A DNA stretch of 64,000 nt from Brevibacterium atlanticum. Lineage in GTDB: Bacteria; Actinomycetota; Actinomycetes; Actinomycetales; Brevibacteriaceae. Positions within the stretch are counted from its first letter, which is position 1. Each line of letters begins with the position of its first letter. Made by a program: the position numbers and the translations under genes. The stretch is from contig NZ_CP050152.1 of NCBI RefSeq assembly GCF_011617245.1, positions 310,001 to 374,000 of the forward strand, given 5' to 3'. Below are positions 52,771-61,084 of the stretch, piece after piece. Under the pieces are notes generated by a model. The model was given only the letters and a program-made list of their open reading frames with translations. It was not told where the DNA came from and did no database searches.

Positions 52771-53894
52771 GTCTCGTCCTCTTCCCCTGTGATCGTCGCC
52801 CAGGTTCCGCGGTCGTCGATGGTCTCGTTCAATCGGTCCGTCCACCACCGGTCGGATCCGGTGTCGGCGAGCCAGGCGATCATGTTCGTGGTCAGCCGAC
52901 CGAGCGGATAGTCGGCGGTGATCCCCATCGCCCCGTGCAGCTGGTGGGTGTGGTCCCGGATGACCGAGACCGAGCGGCGGGCATCGATGCGGGCGGCCGC
53001 GATGTCGGAGCGGCGTCCGGTCAGTGCCAGTTCGGCGCCGAGGGAGAGCATGAGGTGCTCTCCGATGCAGGCGCTCAGCCGATTCTGCGCGGCTTGGAAC
53101 TTGCGCAGCTCGCGCCCGAACTGGACGCGGGAGGACAGGTGGGCGGTCGTCAGGGTGGTGGCGCGTTCGGCGGCTGCGCGGATGGCAAGCAGCCGACCGG
53201 CGGCGCTGCGGTGACGGAAGTCCTCCACGCTCAGCTGCGTCGCCGCATGGGCACCGGCGGGCACCCGCACCTCATCGAGGTCGATGCGCGACCAGCACAT
53301 CGACCCCAGACGTCGGGTCCCGGTGACCGTGAGATCACGGCGGGGGATGAAGGCCACGGTGCCGCCGGGGAGGAGGACGAGGAGTCCGCCGACGGCCTCG
53401 GCGCCGGAGACTCGGTCGATGCTGCCGGTGAGGCTGAGATCCTCGCCGAGGCGGCTGACCTGCAGATCTGTTCCTGCCGCGGCCGTGAGCAGGCCGGTGT
53501 CCACGGCACCGCGGCCGTCCGAGGTCGGGCCGGCATCGGTGCTCAGCCGGGAGAGGTCGAGCTCAGAGGCATGGAGGAGGTGTGCGGCGTTCCACAGATG
53601 CTCGACGATGGGCACCTCGGCGTTCGCCGCGGCCAGGGTCGCGATCACCGCGGTTGCGGGGGAACCGGCCCCGAACAGGGCGTCACCGCCGGCTGCAGGT
53701 CCGCGGTCGTTCGGCGCCGGTCGGGCACCGCCGGTGGTGGTTTCGTCGTCGAGCAGCTGCGGGTCGAGGAGACCGGCGTCGCGGAGGTCGCGGATGAGAG
53801 CCGTCGGGTCGGCATCCTCGGTGTGGGCGGCGAGGATCTGCTCGCACAGTTCCCGCACCTCGTCGAGGAGTTCGCTGGTGTCGGTGGTCGTCAT
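52767..53894 (-). CDS. Acyl-CoA dehydrogenase, divergent subunit (ChsE2/FadE-like)
   Basis: A 375-residue protein with a dehydrogenase C-terminal domain (RAAAERATTLTTAHLSSRVQFGRELRKFQAAQNRLSACIGEHL near 245-290; HQLHGAMGITADYPLGRLTT near 335) but a poorly conserved, Ala/Gly-rich N-terminal half and no catalytic Glu at the usual place. Such incomplete subunits form alpha2beta2 heteromers with a neighbour that carries the base, as in ChsE1-ChsE2 and FadE26-FadE27 of Mycobacterium. The adjacent gene (53891-55069) is the likely partner. ATG 53894 overlaps its stop by 4 bases. Confidence 0.82.
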   Translation of the reverse strand: MTTTDTSELLDEVRELCEQILAAHTEDADPTALIRDLRDAGLLDPQLLDDETTTGGARPAPNDRGPAAGGDALFGAGSPATAVIATLAAANAEVPIVEHLWNAAHLLHASELDLSRLSTDAGPTSDGRGAVDTGLLTAAAGTDLQVSRLGEDLSLTGSIDRVSGAEAVGGLLVLLPGGTVAFIPRRDLTVTGTRRLGSMCWSRIDLDEVRVPAGAHAATQLSVEDFRHRSAAGRLLAIRAAAERATTLTTAHLSSRVQFGRELRKFQAAQNRLSACIGEHLMLSLGAELALTGRRSDIAAARIDARRSVSVIRDHTHQLHGAMGITADYPLGRLTTNMIAWLADTGSDRWWTDRLNETIDDRGTWATITGEEDET

Positions 53895-55069
53895 CTCAGC
53901 CCCACCCCTTTCGCCACGATTCCGCGGAGGATGTCGTTCGCTCCGCCGCGCAGAGTGAAGCTCGGCGCCCGCAGCGCCGCATCGCCGAGGTGGCGGGACA
54001 GGTCGTCCGAGGCATCGGGCGAGGGGAGGTCCCCCGTCGCGGCGAGGGCTCGGGCGACGAATTCCTGTTCGAAGCTGGTGCCGAGGTCCTTGACCACGGC
54101 CGCCTCGACCTCGGGAGCCTCCCCTTCGTCGAGGCGGCCGGCGACCGACACCGAGGCCTGCCGCAGCAGACGCAGCCGCGCCGTCGACGCGGCCACGAGG
54201 TCTCTGACCTCCCGATCGTCCTCCCCGCTCGGGTCAGCGGGGTTGCCAGACGATCTCGGATCGGCGGTGGCCGCCTCGGCGAGACAGGACAGCAGCGGCA
54301 TGGGTGAGAGGAACCGTTCGGGGCCGCTGCGTTCGAAGGCGAGCTCACCGGTGATCTGCTCCCAGCCGGAGCCGATGCGACCGAGCACCCGGGTCTCGGG
54401 GACGAACACCTCATCGAGGAACACCTCGTTGATGTGGGCGCCGCCGCTCATCTGCCGCAGGGGGCGGATCGTCACGGCCGGATCGGGGAGTTCGACGATG
54501 AACTGGCTCAGCCCCGCATGCCGGTGCTCCTCCTGCGGTGAGGTGCGGGCGAGGACGACGATGAGATGGGACCGGTGAGCCCAACTCGTCCACACCTTCT
54601 GCCCGGACAGGGACCAGCCGCCGGAGACCCGGCGTGCGCGGGTGCGCACGGAGGCGAGATCGGACCCGGCCTCGGGTTCGCTCAGCCCGATCGCAGCGAA
54701 GCAGGTGCCCGCGGCCATGGCGGGCAGGAACCTCCGCCTCTGCGCCTCGGTGCCGTGGTGCAGCAGGGAGGGCCCGACCTGCCGGTCGGCGAACCAGTGC
54801 GCGGCCACGGGTGCGCCCGCGGCCAGCAGCTCCTCATTGACGACGAGCCGGTCGAAGGCTGAGAGCTCGTGGCCGCCGTGGGCCTTGGGCCAGGTCATGC
54901 CGAGGAAGCCGGCGGACCCGAGGGCGGCGGAGAACTCGGCGTCGAAGGAGCAGCCCCAGCAGTCGACCTCGGGGGTGAAGGGCGTCTCACGGAGGAACCG
55001 GCGGATGCGCGAGCGTGTCTGCCGCGCCCCCTCGGGCAGCGGCCGCGAGCGCAGAGTCAGGGAAGTCAT
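53891..55069 (-). CDS. Acyl-CoA dehydrogenase (partner subunit)
   Basis: A 392-residue FAD dehydrogenase. Features: MTWPKAHGGHELSAFDRLVVNEELLA near residue 58, IGLSEPEAGSDLASVR near 128, VWTSWAHRSHL in the flavin pocket and FTLRGGANDILRGIVAKG at the end, where the usual Glu of GxNE is Asp. Two dissimilar dehydrogenases in tandem, one with a degenerate active site, resemble the heteromeric enzymes that oxidise steroid side chains. A Pro/Asp-rich insert (ATADPRSSGNPADPSGED) near residue 275 is unusual. Start ATG 55069. Confidence 0.87.
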   Translation of the reverse strand: MTSLTLRSRPLPEGARQTRSRIRRFLRETPFTPEVDCWGCSFDAEFSAALGSAGFLGMTWPKAHGGHELSAFDRLVVNEELLAAGAPVAAHWFADRQVGPSLLHHGTEAQRRRFLPAMAAGTCFAAIGLSEPEAGSDLASVRTRARRVSGGWSLSGQKVWTSWAHRSHLIVVLARTSPQEEHRHAGLSQFIVELPDPAVTIRPLRQMSGGAHINEVFLDEVFVPETRVLGRIGSGWEQITGELAFERSGPERFLSPMPLLSCLAEAATADPRSSGNPADPSGEDDREVRDLVAASTARLRLLRQASVSVAGRLDEGEAPEVEAAVVKDLGTSFEQEFVARALAATGDLPSPDASDDLSRHLGDAALRAPSFTLRGGANDILRGIVAKGVGLR

Positions 55070-56628
55070 GGGGTCCGCACACTGTCAGCGGTGTCCTCGC
55101 GCAGGGCTCGTTTGAGCACCTTTCCTGCCGGGGACAGGGGGAGAGCGTCGATGAGCTGGAGGGACTTCGGCAGCTTGTAGCGGGCGATGCGCTCGGCGGC
55201 GAACTCCCGCAGCTCCTCGAGCTCGACGTCCTCCCCCGGAACGGCGACGACGACGGCGTGGACGCGCTCGCCCCAGTCGGCGTCGGGGACGCCGATGACG
55301 GCGACCCGGGAGACGGCAGGGTGACGGATGAGGATCTTCTCCACCTCGGCGCTGTAGACGTTCTCCCCGCCGGTGATGATCATGTCCTTGATCCGGTCGG
55401 CGAGGAACAGGCAGCCGTGTTCGTCGAGGCGGCCGGCGTCCCCGGTGTGCATCCACCCGCCCCGCAGCGCCTCGGCGGTCTCCTCCGGGCGCCGCCAATA
55501 GCCGAGCATGACGTGGTCGCCGCGGACGATGATCTCACCCACCTGCCCGAGCGGCACATCCTCATCGGCGGCATCGACGACGCGGACGTCGGCATGGACG
55601 CAGGCCCGGCCGACCGATTCGAGGAGGCGGACGTCACCGCGATGATCCGCGGGGGTGAGGATCGTCGAGGACGGGCCGGTCTCGGTCATTCCGTAGCGTT
55701 GGCAGATGTGGACCTGCGGGAGTCTGTCACGGAGTCGTTCGAGGAGGAGCGGGGCGATCGCCTCGGCGCCGTATCCGATGATGATGAGCGAACCGAGGTC
55801 GCAGTCGTGATCCTCGAGGTGGTCGAGGAGTTTCGCGATCATCGTCGGCACGACGTTGATGCTCGTGATCTGATGCTCGTCGATGAGGTCGGCGAACTCG
55901 GAGACCTCGAATCCGGGGGCTTGGACGAGGGTGGAGCCGAGCAGCGCCTGCGCATAGATGTTCGTCAGTGCCGCGAGATGGAACAGCGGGGAGACAGTGA
56001 GGTGTCGCTGCGGGGAGTTGTCGATGCCGACTCCCACGTGCACGCCGACTCCTGAGGTGAGCACGTTGCGGGCGCTGAGCATGACGCCCTTCGGTCGGCC
56101 CGTGGTGCCGCCGGTGTACATGAGGATCGCGAGCTCATCGGGAGGCAGTTCGACATCGGGGACCGGGTCGAAGTCGCGCACCCAGTCCTCGATGTGTTCG
56201 ACTCCGGTCTCCGGACGGACCGGAGCGCCGGCCGCGTCCGGGTCGAGGCGGACGACGAGGCGCAGGCTCGGGCAGTCCGTGAGGAGCTCGCGAGCCATGT
56301 CGAGGTGCTCGGCGCCGACGAAGAGGACGCCGATCTCGGCCTCGTCGATCTGTGCGGCCATCTCCTCAAGTGACCACCGGAAGTTCACCGGGCACACCAC
56401 GGCACCGGCCCAGGGGCAGGCGAAGGCATGCTCGATCACCCGGTTCGAATTGTGCGAGAGAATGCCGACCCGGTCGCCGCGGGACACCCCGCGGGCGTGC
56501 AGCCCGGCGGCGATGCGGGCCACCCGGTCGACGAACTCCCGCCAGGTGTGGCGGCTCGTCCCATCGATCGTCGCCAGCTCCTCGGGGCGCTGCCGCAGCT
56601 GTCGGTGCAGGGTCTGGGTGAAGAACAT
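55066..56628 (-). CDS. AMP-dependent acyl-CoA ligase
   Basis: A 520-residue ANL ligase with MYTGGTTGRPKGVML near residue 178, GYGAEAIAPLLLERL and QRYGMTETGPSST in the adenylate region, DRIKDMIITGGENVYSAEVE at the hinge and the C-terminal lysine in LSPAGKVLKRALRE. ATG 56628 is used because it forms TGATG with the dehydrogenase stop; a longer frame to 56838 lies in that gene. It probably activates the acid degraded by this operon, alongside the NDP-forming synthetase of the coregulated Liv operon. Confidence 0.9.
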   Translation of the reverse strand: MFFTQTLHRQLRQRPEELATIDGTSRHTWREFVDRVARIAAGLHARGVSRGDRVGILSHNSNRVIEHAFACPWAGAVVCPVNFRWSLEEMAAQIDEAEIGVLFVGAEHLDMARELLTDCPSLRLVVRLDPDAAGAPVRPETGVEHIEDWVRDFDPVPDVELPPDELAILMYTGGTTGRPKGVMLSARNVLTSGVGVHVGVGIDNSPQRHLTVSPLFHLAALTNIYAQALLGSTLVQAPGFEVSEFADLIDEHQITSINVVPTMIAKLLDHLEDHDCDLGSLIIIGYGAEAIAPLLLERLRDRLPQVHICQRYGMTETGPSSTILTPADHRGDVRLLESVGRACVHADVRVVDAADEDVPLGQVGEIIVRGDHVMLGYWRRPEETAEALRGGWMHTGDAGRLDEHGCLFLADRIKDMIITGGENVYSAEVEKILIRHPAVSRVAVIGVPDADWGERVHAVVVAVPGEDVELEELREFAAERIARYKLPKSLQLIDALPLSPAGKVLKRALREDTADSVRTP

Positions 56629-57812
56629 CAGGCCCTCCTCGGCTCCCGCGGGGTGCGGTCGAGAGTGCGCGCGATGAGCTCCTTCTGCACCTCGTTGGCT
56701 CCGCCGTAGATCTTCTGCACCCGGGCATCGGCGAACAGGTGGGCGATCGGGAAGTCGAGCACGTAGCCGTATCCGCCGAAGAGCTGCAGGCATCGATCGG
56801 CGATCCGGCACTGGACGTCGGTCAGCCACCATTTGCACATGGCCGCCTCGTCGGCGCCGAAGTCATCACGCATGTGCCGGGTGATGCAGTCGTCGAGGAA
56901 GACCCGGCCCACCCGGGCCAGGGTGGCGCATTCGGCGAGTTCGAACCGGGTGTTCTGGAGCTTGATGAGCGGGGCGCCGAAGGCCTGCCGCTCATTGACG
57001 TAGTCGGTGGTCACCCGGACCGCCGCCTCGGCGGCGGAGACGGCAGTGATGCCGATGATGAGCCGTTCCTGCCTCAGCTGGCTCATCATCATGAAGAAGC
57101 CGGAGTCGAGTTCGCCGAGGAGGTTCTCGGCGGGGACGACGACATCGTCGAAGAACAGCTCAGAGGTGTCGGCGCCCTTCTGCCCGATCTTGTCGAGGAC
57201 CCGACCGCGCTGGAAGCCTTCGGCCCCGTCGGTCTCGACGACGATGAGGGAGACGCCCTTGGCCCCGGCCTCCGGGTCGGTCTTCGCCGCGACGATGATG
57301 ATGTCGGCGTTCTGCCCATTCGAGATGAACGTCTTCGAACCGTTGATGATGAAGTTCTCGCCCTCGCGCACCGCGGTCGTCGAGATCGCCTTGAGGTCGG
57401 ACCCGGCGCCCGGTTCGGTCATGGCGATGGCCCCGACCCTCTCCCCGCAGCCCATCGGGGGAAGCCAGCGACGGCGCTGCTCCTCCGTGCCGTAGTCGAG
57501 GATGTAGTGGGCGACGATCCCGCTGTGGACGGTGTGGCTCCACGACCGATCGCCGGAGCGGGCGACCGCCTCGGCGACGGCGGCGAAGTGGAGGAATGAT
57601 CCGCCCCCGCCGCCGTATTCGGCGGGGATGGAGGGGCAGAGCAGGCCCACCTCGCCGGCTTGCCGCCAGAACTCCCTGTCCACCCGATGCTGTCGGCGCC
57701 ACTTCTCGAACTGCGGCACGGCCTCCTTCTCGAAGAAGTCCGCGGAGAGGTCGAAGAGTTCGGCGACATCGCCTGTCATCCAACTCGGATGGGTGCGGTC
57801 GATCGTGATCAT
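56628..57812 (-). CDS. Acyl-CoA dehydrogenase
   Basis: A 394-residue dehydrogenase with IPAEYGGGGGSFLHFAAVAEAVAR, AMTEPGAGSDLKAISTTAV near residue 128, GSKTFISNGQNADI in the flavin pocket, and QLFGGYGYVLDFPIAHLFADARVQKIYGGANEVQ at the C-terminus with the Glu in place. It is an ordinary acyl-CoA dehydrogenase by motif and can act as a homotetramer. ATG 57812 overlaps the MaoC stop (ATGA). The operon thus encodes one normal and two mutually dependent dehydrogenases. Confidence 0.9.
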   Translation of the reverse strand: MITIDRTHPSWMTGDVAELFDLSADFFEKEAVPQFEKWRRQHRVDREFWRQAGEVGLLCPSIPAEYGGGGGSFLHFAAVAEAVARSGDRSWSHTVHSGIVAHYILDYGTEEQRRRWLPPMGCGERVGAIAMTEPGAGSDLKAISTTAVREGENFIINGSKTFISNGQNADIIIVAAKTDPEAGAKGVSLIVVETDGAEGFQRGRVLDKIGQKGADTSELFFDDVVVPAENLLGELDSGFFMMMSQLRQERLIIGITAVSAAEAAVRVTTDYVNERQAFGAPLIKLQNTRFELAECATLARVGRVFLDDCITRHMRDDFGADEAAMCKWWLTDVQCRIADRCLQLFGGYGYVLDFPIAHLFADARVQKIYGGANEVQKELIARTLDRTPREPRRA

Positions 57813-58264
57813 GAGGCCTCCTCGGGGTGGGTCTCGGTCGAGGGCGGACGACAGGCGACGGTGGCCTGGCCGGTGACGGTGACGGTGCCGTCGGCCAGGG
57901 TGACGGCGAGGTCGACATCGGCGGTGCCGGCCGCCTCGTCGACGGCGGTGACCGTGCCGGTGCAGGTGGGGACCGCGTGGACAGGGGTGATCGAGGTGAA
58001 GCGCACGCTCCAGGTGTGCAGGCGCTCCTGGCCGAAGCATTCGGTGAGGTAGCGGCCCAGATAGCCCATCGAGAGCATGCCCTGAGCGAAGACGTCGTCA
58101 AGTCCGGCCGAGCGGGCATTGTCGAGATCGATGTGGATCGGATTGTGGTCGCCCGAGGCTCCGGCGAACAGGGCCAGGGTGGTCCGCGAGATCGCGGGCA
58201 GCTCGAGGCTCGGCAGGGTCTGACCGATCTCCAGGGCGCCGAGGCGGCTGTCGGTGATGGTCAT
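57809..58264 (-). CDS. MaoC-like (R)-specific enoyl-CoA hydratase subunit
   Basis: A 151-residue hot-dog protein with the hydratase motif FAGASGDHNPIHIDLDNAR near residue 38, containing the Asp/His dyad. It hydrates enoyl-CoAs. The preceding gene encodes a complementary N-type hot-dog domain lacking that motif; such pairs (for example HadA/HadB and ChsH1/ChsH2) work as heterodimers. The start ATG 58264 overlaps the previous stop. The last residues (THPEEAS) are a short tail. Confidence 0.88.
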   Translation of the reverse strand: MTITDSRLGALEIGQTLPSLELPAISRTTLALFAGASGDHNPIHIDLDNARSAGLDDVFAQGMLSMGYLGRYLTECFGQERLHTWSVRFTSITPVHAVPTCTGTVTAVDEAAGTADVDLAVTLADGTVTVTGQATVACRPPSTETHPEEAS

Positions 58265-58734
58265 CCCACGGCCTCCATCTCACGGACGACGAGGAGGTTG
58301 CGCAGCACGGCGACCGGTTCGTCGGCTCGGCTGACCCGGGTGGTGCGTTCGATGAACTTCAGTGCTCCGCCCTTCTTCTCGTAGCAGTCGGAGTATTCGG
58401 CGGCGAAATCGAGGGTCTCACCGGCGTAGGCGAGTCGGTGGTAGTCGAAGGACTGCTCCCCGTGGAGGAACCGGCGGGTGTCGAAGCCGTACTCGTGGAG
58501 CACGGCGTGGGGCATTGAGCGTTTGAGTTCGAGGGAGAAGAAGAAGGTCGGAGGGATGAGCAGATCGGGGTGGCCTGCGGCCCGTGCCGCTTCGACGTCG
58601 GTGTAGACGGGATCGCTCAGCCCGAGCACCGAGACGAAGAACTGCAGCTGACCGCGCTCGGCGCTCACCCGCAGCAGCGGCAGAGTGCGGCCCTTGAGTG
58701 TGTGGAAGTCCGGACGGACGGAGGAATCGGTCAT
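58261..58734 (-). CDS. MaoC dehydratase N-type (FAS1-like) subunit
   Basis: A 157-residue hot-dog protein resembling the N-terminal dehydratase domain of FAS1 and the HadA subunit. Features: GRTLPLLRVSAERGQLQFFVSVLGLSDPVYTD near residue 15, IPPTFFFSLEL near 60 and FLHGEQSFDYHRLAYAGETL near 90; the Asp/His catalytic motif is absent. It should pair with the MaoC subunit encoded next. ATG 58734 is used; the longer frame to 59010 overlaps the SDR gene. Confidence 0.82.
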   Translation of the reverse strand: MTDSSVRPDFHTLKGRTLPLLRVSAERGQLQFFVSVLGLSDPVYTDVEAARAAGHPDLLIPPTFFFSLELKRSMPHAVLHEYGFDTRRFLHGEQSFDYHRLAYAGETLDFAAEYSDCYEKKGGALKFIERTTRVSRADEPVAVLRNLLVVREMEAVG

Positions 58735-58741
58735 CAGCGGC

Positions 58742-59632
58742 TCACATCGTCGTCGTCGCGTCGGCAGGTCGGTTCGGGGCGAAGGTGAGCTTCTCATCGA
58801 GTTCGTCCTCCGTCCAGGCCGCACCCTCTTTGTCGAGCACCTCGGTCTCCGTCCACCCCTGCTGCAGACCGATGTGGCCGCCGCTGACCTTGAACACTTG
58901 ACCCGAGACGGTGCAGTCCGCCTGAGACAGCCAGGCCACCAGCGGGGTGACGTTCTCCGGTGCCCAGAGGTCGAAGCCCGCCGCCTTCGACTGCGCTTCG
59001 AGGCGCTCACCCATCCCCGGCGTCTGCAGGGTCAGGCGAGTCCGGGCGGCCGGGGCGATGCAGTTCACGCGCACCCCGTAGCGTTCGAGCTCACGGGCGG
59101 CGACGAGCGTCATGGCCGCGATCCCGGCCTTCGCCGAGGCATAGTTCGTCTGGCCCGGGTTGCCGAAGAGTCCCGAGGCCGATGAGGTGTTGACGACAGC
59201 GGCGTTGACGGTCTCACCGGCCTTCGACCGGTTCTTCCAGTATTCGGCGGCATGGCGCAGCGGCACGAAGTGACCCTTGAGGTGGACGTCGATGACGGCA
59301 TCGAACTCCTCTTCGGACATATTGGCCAGGGTGCGGTCGCGGAGGATGCCGGCATTGTTGATGAGGATGTCGAGGCCGCCGAATTCGGAGACGGCCAGAT
59401 CGACCATCGCCTTCCCCGAGTCCCAGGACGAGGCGCTGCCGCTGTGGGCGACGGCTCTGCCTCCCGAGGCCGTGATCTCCTCGACGACGGACTGTGCCGG
59501 CGAGTCCTTCCCCTCACCCACGTCATTGACGACGACACCGGCTCCGAGTTCGGCGAAACGCAGCGCATGCGCCCGCCCCAGTCCGCGTCCGGCTCCCGTG
59601 ACGATGGCCGTGCGGCCCGTGAGATCACCCAT
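58742..59632 (-). CDS. SDR family dehydrogenase (17-beta-HSD4/MFE-like)
   Basis: A 296-residue short-chain dehydrogenase with the nucleotide motif VTGAGRGLGRAHALRFAELGA, NNAGILRD near residue 90, the Ser in NTSSASGLFG, and catalytic YxxxK in NYASAKAGIA near residue 165. The C-terminal extension of about 60 residues (KVSGGHIGLQQGWTE onward) is that of the SDR domain of peroxisomal multifunctional enzyme type 2, which oxidises (R)-3-hydroxyacyl-CoAs made by MaoC hydratases. This fits the MaoC pair downstream. ATG 59632 has AAGGAG 7 bases ahead; ATG 59638 is too close. First gene of the nine-gene operon. Confidence 0.9.
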   Translation of the reverse strand: MGDLTGRTAIVTGAGRGLGRAHALRFAELGAGVVVNDVGEGKDSPAQSVVEEITASGGRAVAHSGSASSWDSGKAMVDLAVSEFGGLDILINNAGILRDRTLANMSEEEFDAVIDVHLKGHFVPLRHAAEYWKNRSKAGETVNAAVVNTSSASGLFGNPGQTNYASAKAGIAAMTLVAARELERYGVRVNCIAPAARTRLTLQTPGMGERLEAQSKAAGFDLWAPENVTPLVAWLSQADCTVSGQVFKVSGGHIGLQQGWTETEVLDKEGAAWTEDELDEKLTFAPNRPADATTTM

Positions 59633-59732
59633 TGACATTCTCCTTTGAAATCAAAACATCCGTTATCCGGTGCTCTGGACTCAATTGTGGTGTTGACGGT
59701 CAATGTCCGGCAGAGCACCGCTGGCTGATGAT

Positions 59733-59776
59733 TTTCAGGCTAGTTACACTTGATTCAGAATGTCAATAGGCGTTAA
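59733..59776 (-). promoter_or_regulatory. Bipartite promoter/operator element, copy B
   Basis: On the minus strand TTAACGCCTATTGAC followed after 17 bases by ACTAGCCTGAAA. TTGACA (59766-59761) and TAGCCT (59742-59737) form the -35/-10 with an 18-base spacer. It lies between the SDR operon and the double-TetR gene, and matches copy A in both halves at the same spacing. Confidence 0.65.
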
Positions 59777-59822
59777 CACGATAAAGTGATGTGACACGGA
59801 GCAGGGAGTCGAGGGGGTCAAA

Positions 59823-60998
59823 GTGGTCGGCGAGGCAGGAAGAGGTCCGTCGAAGGCGGCGGAGAGGCGCGCGGGGATCCTCGAACAGTCGGCCATCCTG
59901 TTCCGGCGCCGCGGCTACTCCGAGGTCGGCATCGACGACATCGGGCGGGCCGCGGGGGTCTCGGGGCCGGCGATCTATCGGCACTTCGACGGCAAGCAGG
60001 ACCTCCTCGATCAAGTCATCGAGTCCTACCTCGACGCCCTCATGCAGCGGTGGGACGAGGCGATCGCCGAGGGCATCGAGGCGCCGATCCTCCAGGGCGT
60101 CGTCCGCTCCGCCATCGACCGGCCGAACGAATACTATGCCTACTCCAATCAGCGGCACATGCTCGAAGGCGACTATGCCGAGAAGCTTCTGCGGGCCAGG
60201 CGGCCGATCAAGGCGGGCTGGAAGGAGCTGCTGGCCGCGCACGGTCTAGAGCTCGGACGCGATGACGCCCGCTTCCGCTTGGTCGCCATGGAGGGCATCC
60301 TCATCCACGCCTCGCTGACAGACAAGGCGAGCCGCTCGGCGCGGTCGGCCATGGCACTGGCAGCGTCGAAGTCGCTGCTCTCCCTGCCCGTGCCCGCCCC
60401 CGGCGCGCGCCATGCCGATGTCGGGGCGCGCGTGCTCCACCATCACAATCGACGCGAGGAGGTGTTCGCCGCGGCCATCGGGCTCTTCGCCGATCGGGGG
60501 TTCACCGCGGTCACTCTCAAGGACATCGGCGCCGAGGTCGGTGTCAGCGCCTCGGCCATCCATCGGCACTTCGACAGCAAGGACAGCATCCTGTCCACTG
60601 CCGTCGAACGCAGCGCCGAACAGATGCGCGCGGCCATCGCCGTGGCCATCGCCCGCTCTTCGACACCGCGGGAGGCCCTGGACGACATCGCACAGCGGGC
60701 CGGGGCACTCTTCGCCGAAAGCTGGGAGCTGTTCGGTCTCAATCTCTACCTGGCTACGTCCCTGCCGCGGGAGGAGGCCGTGGCCGCGCGGCAGAGTCGG
60801 CGAACGAACCTCGACGAGATGGCCCATCTGCTCGTCGACGCCGTCGAGGGTCTCAGCCTCTCCTCGGCCCGAGTGCGTGTCGGGGCGATGCTCTCGGTGC
60901 TCAACAACGTCGTCCGCAACCGGCGGCTGGTCGCCATCGACAATCTCGCGCAGATGTTAACTGTCATTTCCAAATACGTTCTCTTCGGGGACGATTGA
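59823..60998 (+). CDS. Tandem TetR-family regulator (two HTH domains)
   Basis: A 391-residue protein made of two TetR units. HTH one: ILEQSAILFRRRGYSEVGIDDIG with VSGPAIYRHFDGKQDLL (about residues 20-62). HTH two: VFAAAIGLFADRGFTAVTLKDIG with VSASAIHRHFDSKDSIL (about 215-257). Each is followed by a helical ligand domain. GTG 59823 follows GAGGGGG. Divergent from the SDR operon and upstream of the thiolase genes, it is the natural regulator of both and, through the shared promoter element, of the Liv operon. A fused pair could act as a single-chain dimer with two different effector pockets. Confidence 0.88.
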   Translation: MVGEAGRGPSKAAERRAGILEQSAILFRRRGYSEVGIDDIGRAAGVSGPAIYRHFDGKQDLLDQVIESYLDALMQRWDEAIAEGIEAPILQGVVRSAIDRPNEYYAYSNQRHMLEGDYAEKLLRARRPIKAGWKELLAAHGLELGRDDARFRLVAMEGILIHASLTDKASRSARSAMALAASKSLLSLPVPAPGARHADVGARVLHHHNRREEVFAAAIGLFADRGFTAVTLKDIGAEVGVSASAIHRHFDSKDSILSTAVERSAEQMRAAIAVAIARSSTPREALDDIAQRAGALFAESWELFGLNLYLATSLPREEAVAARQSRRTNLDEMAHLLVDAVEGLSLSSARVRVGAMLSVLNNVVRNRRLVAIDNLAQMLTVISKYVLFGDD

Positions 60999-61084
60999 AG
61001 TGAGATGAATGCTGTCGACTCTTGCCATAGAGTTAACGATCATATATTTTTGAAATCGTTGAACTCGGATGAAGGAGTCTGCAG

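Noticed and set aside
61020-61084. TTAACG near 61031 as a third copy of the shared promoter element
   Set aside because: Only six bases of the first half agree and the second half is absent, so it is not counted.
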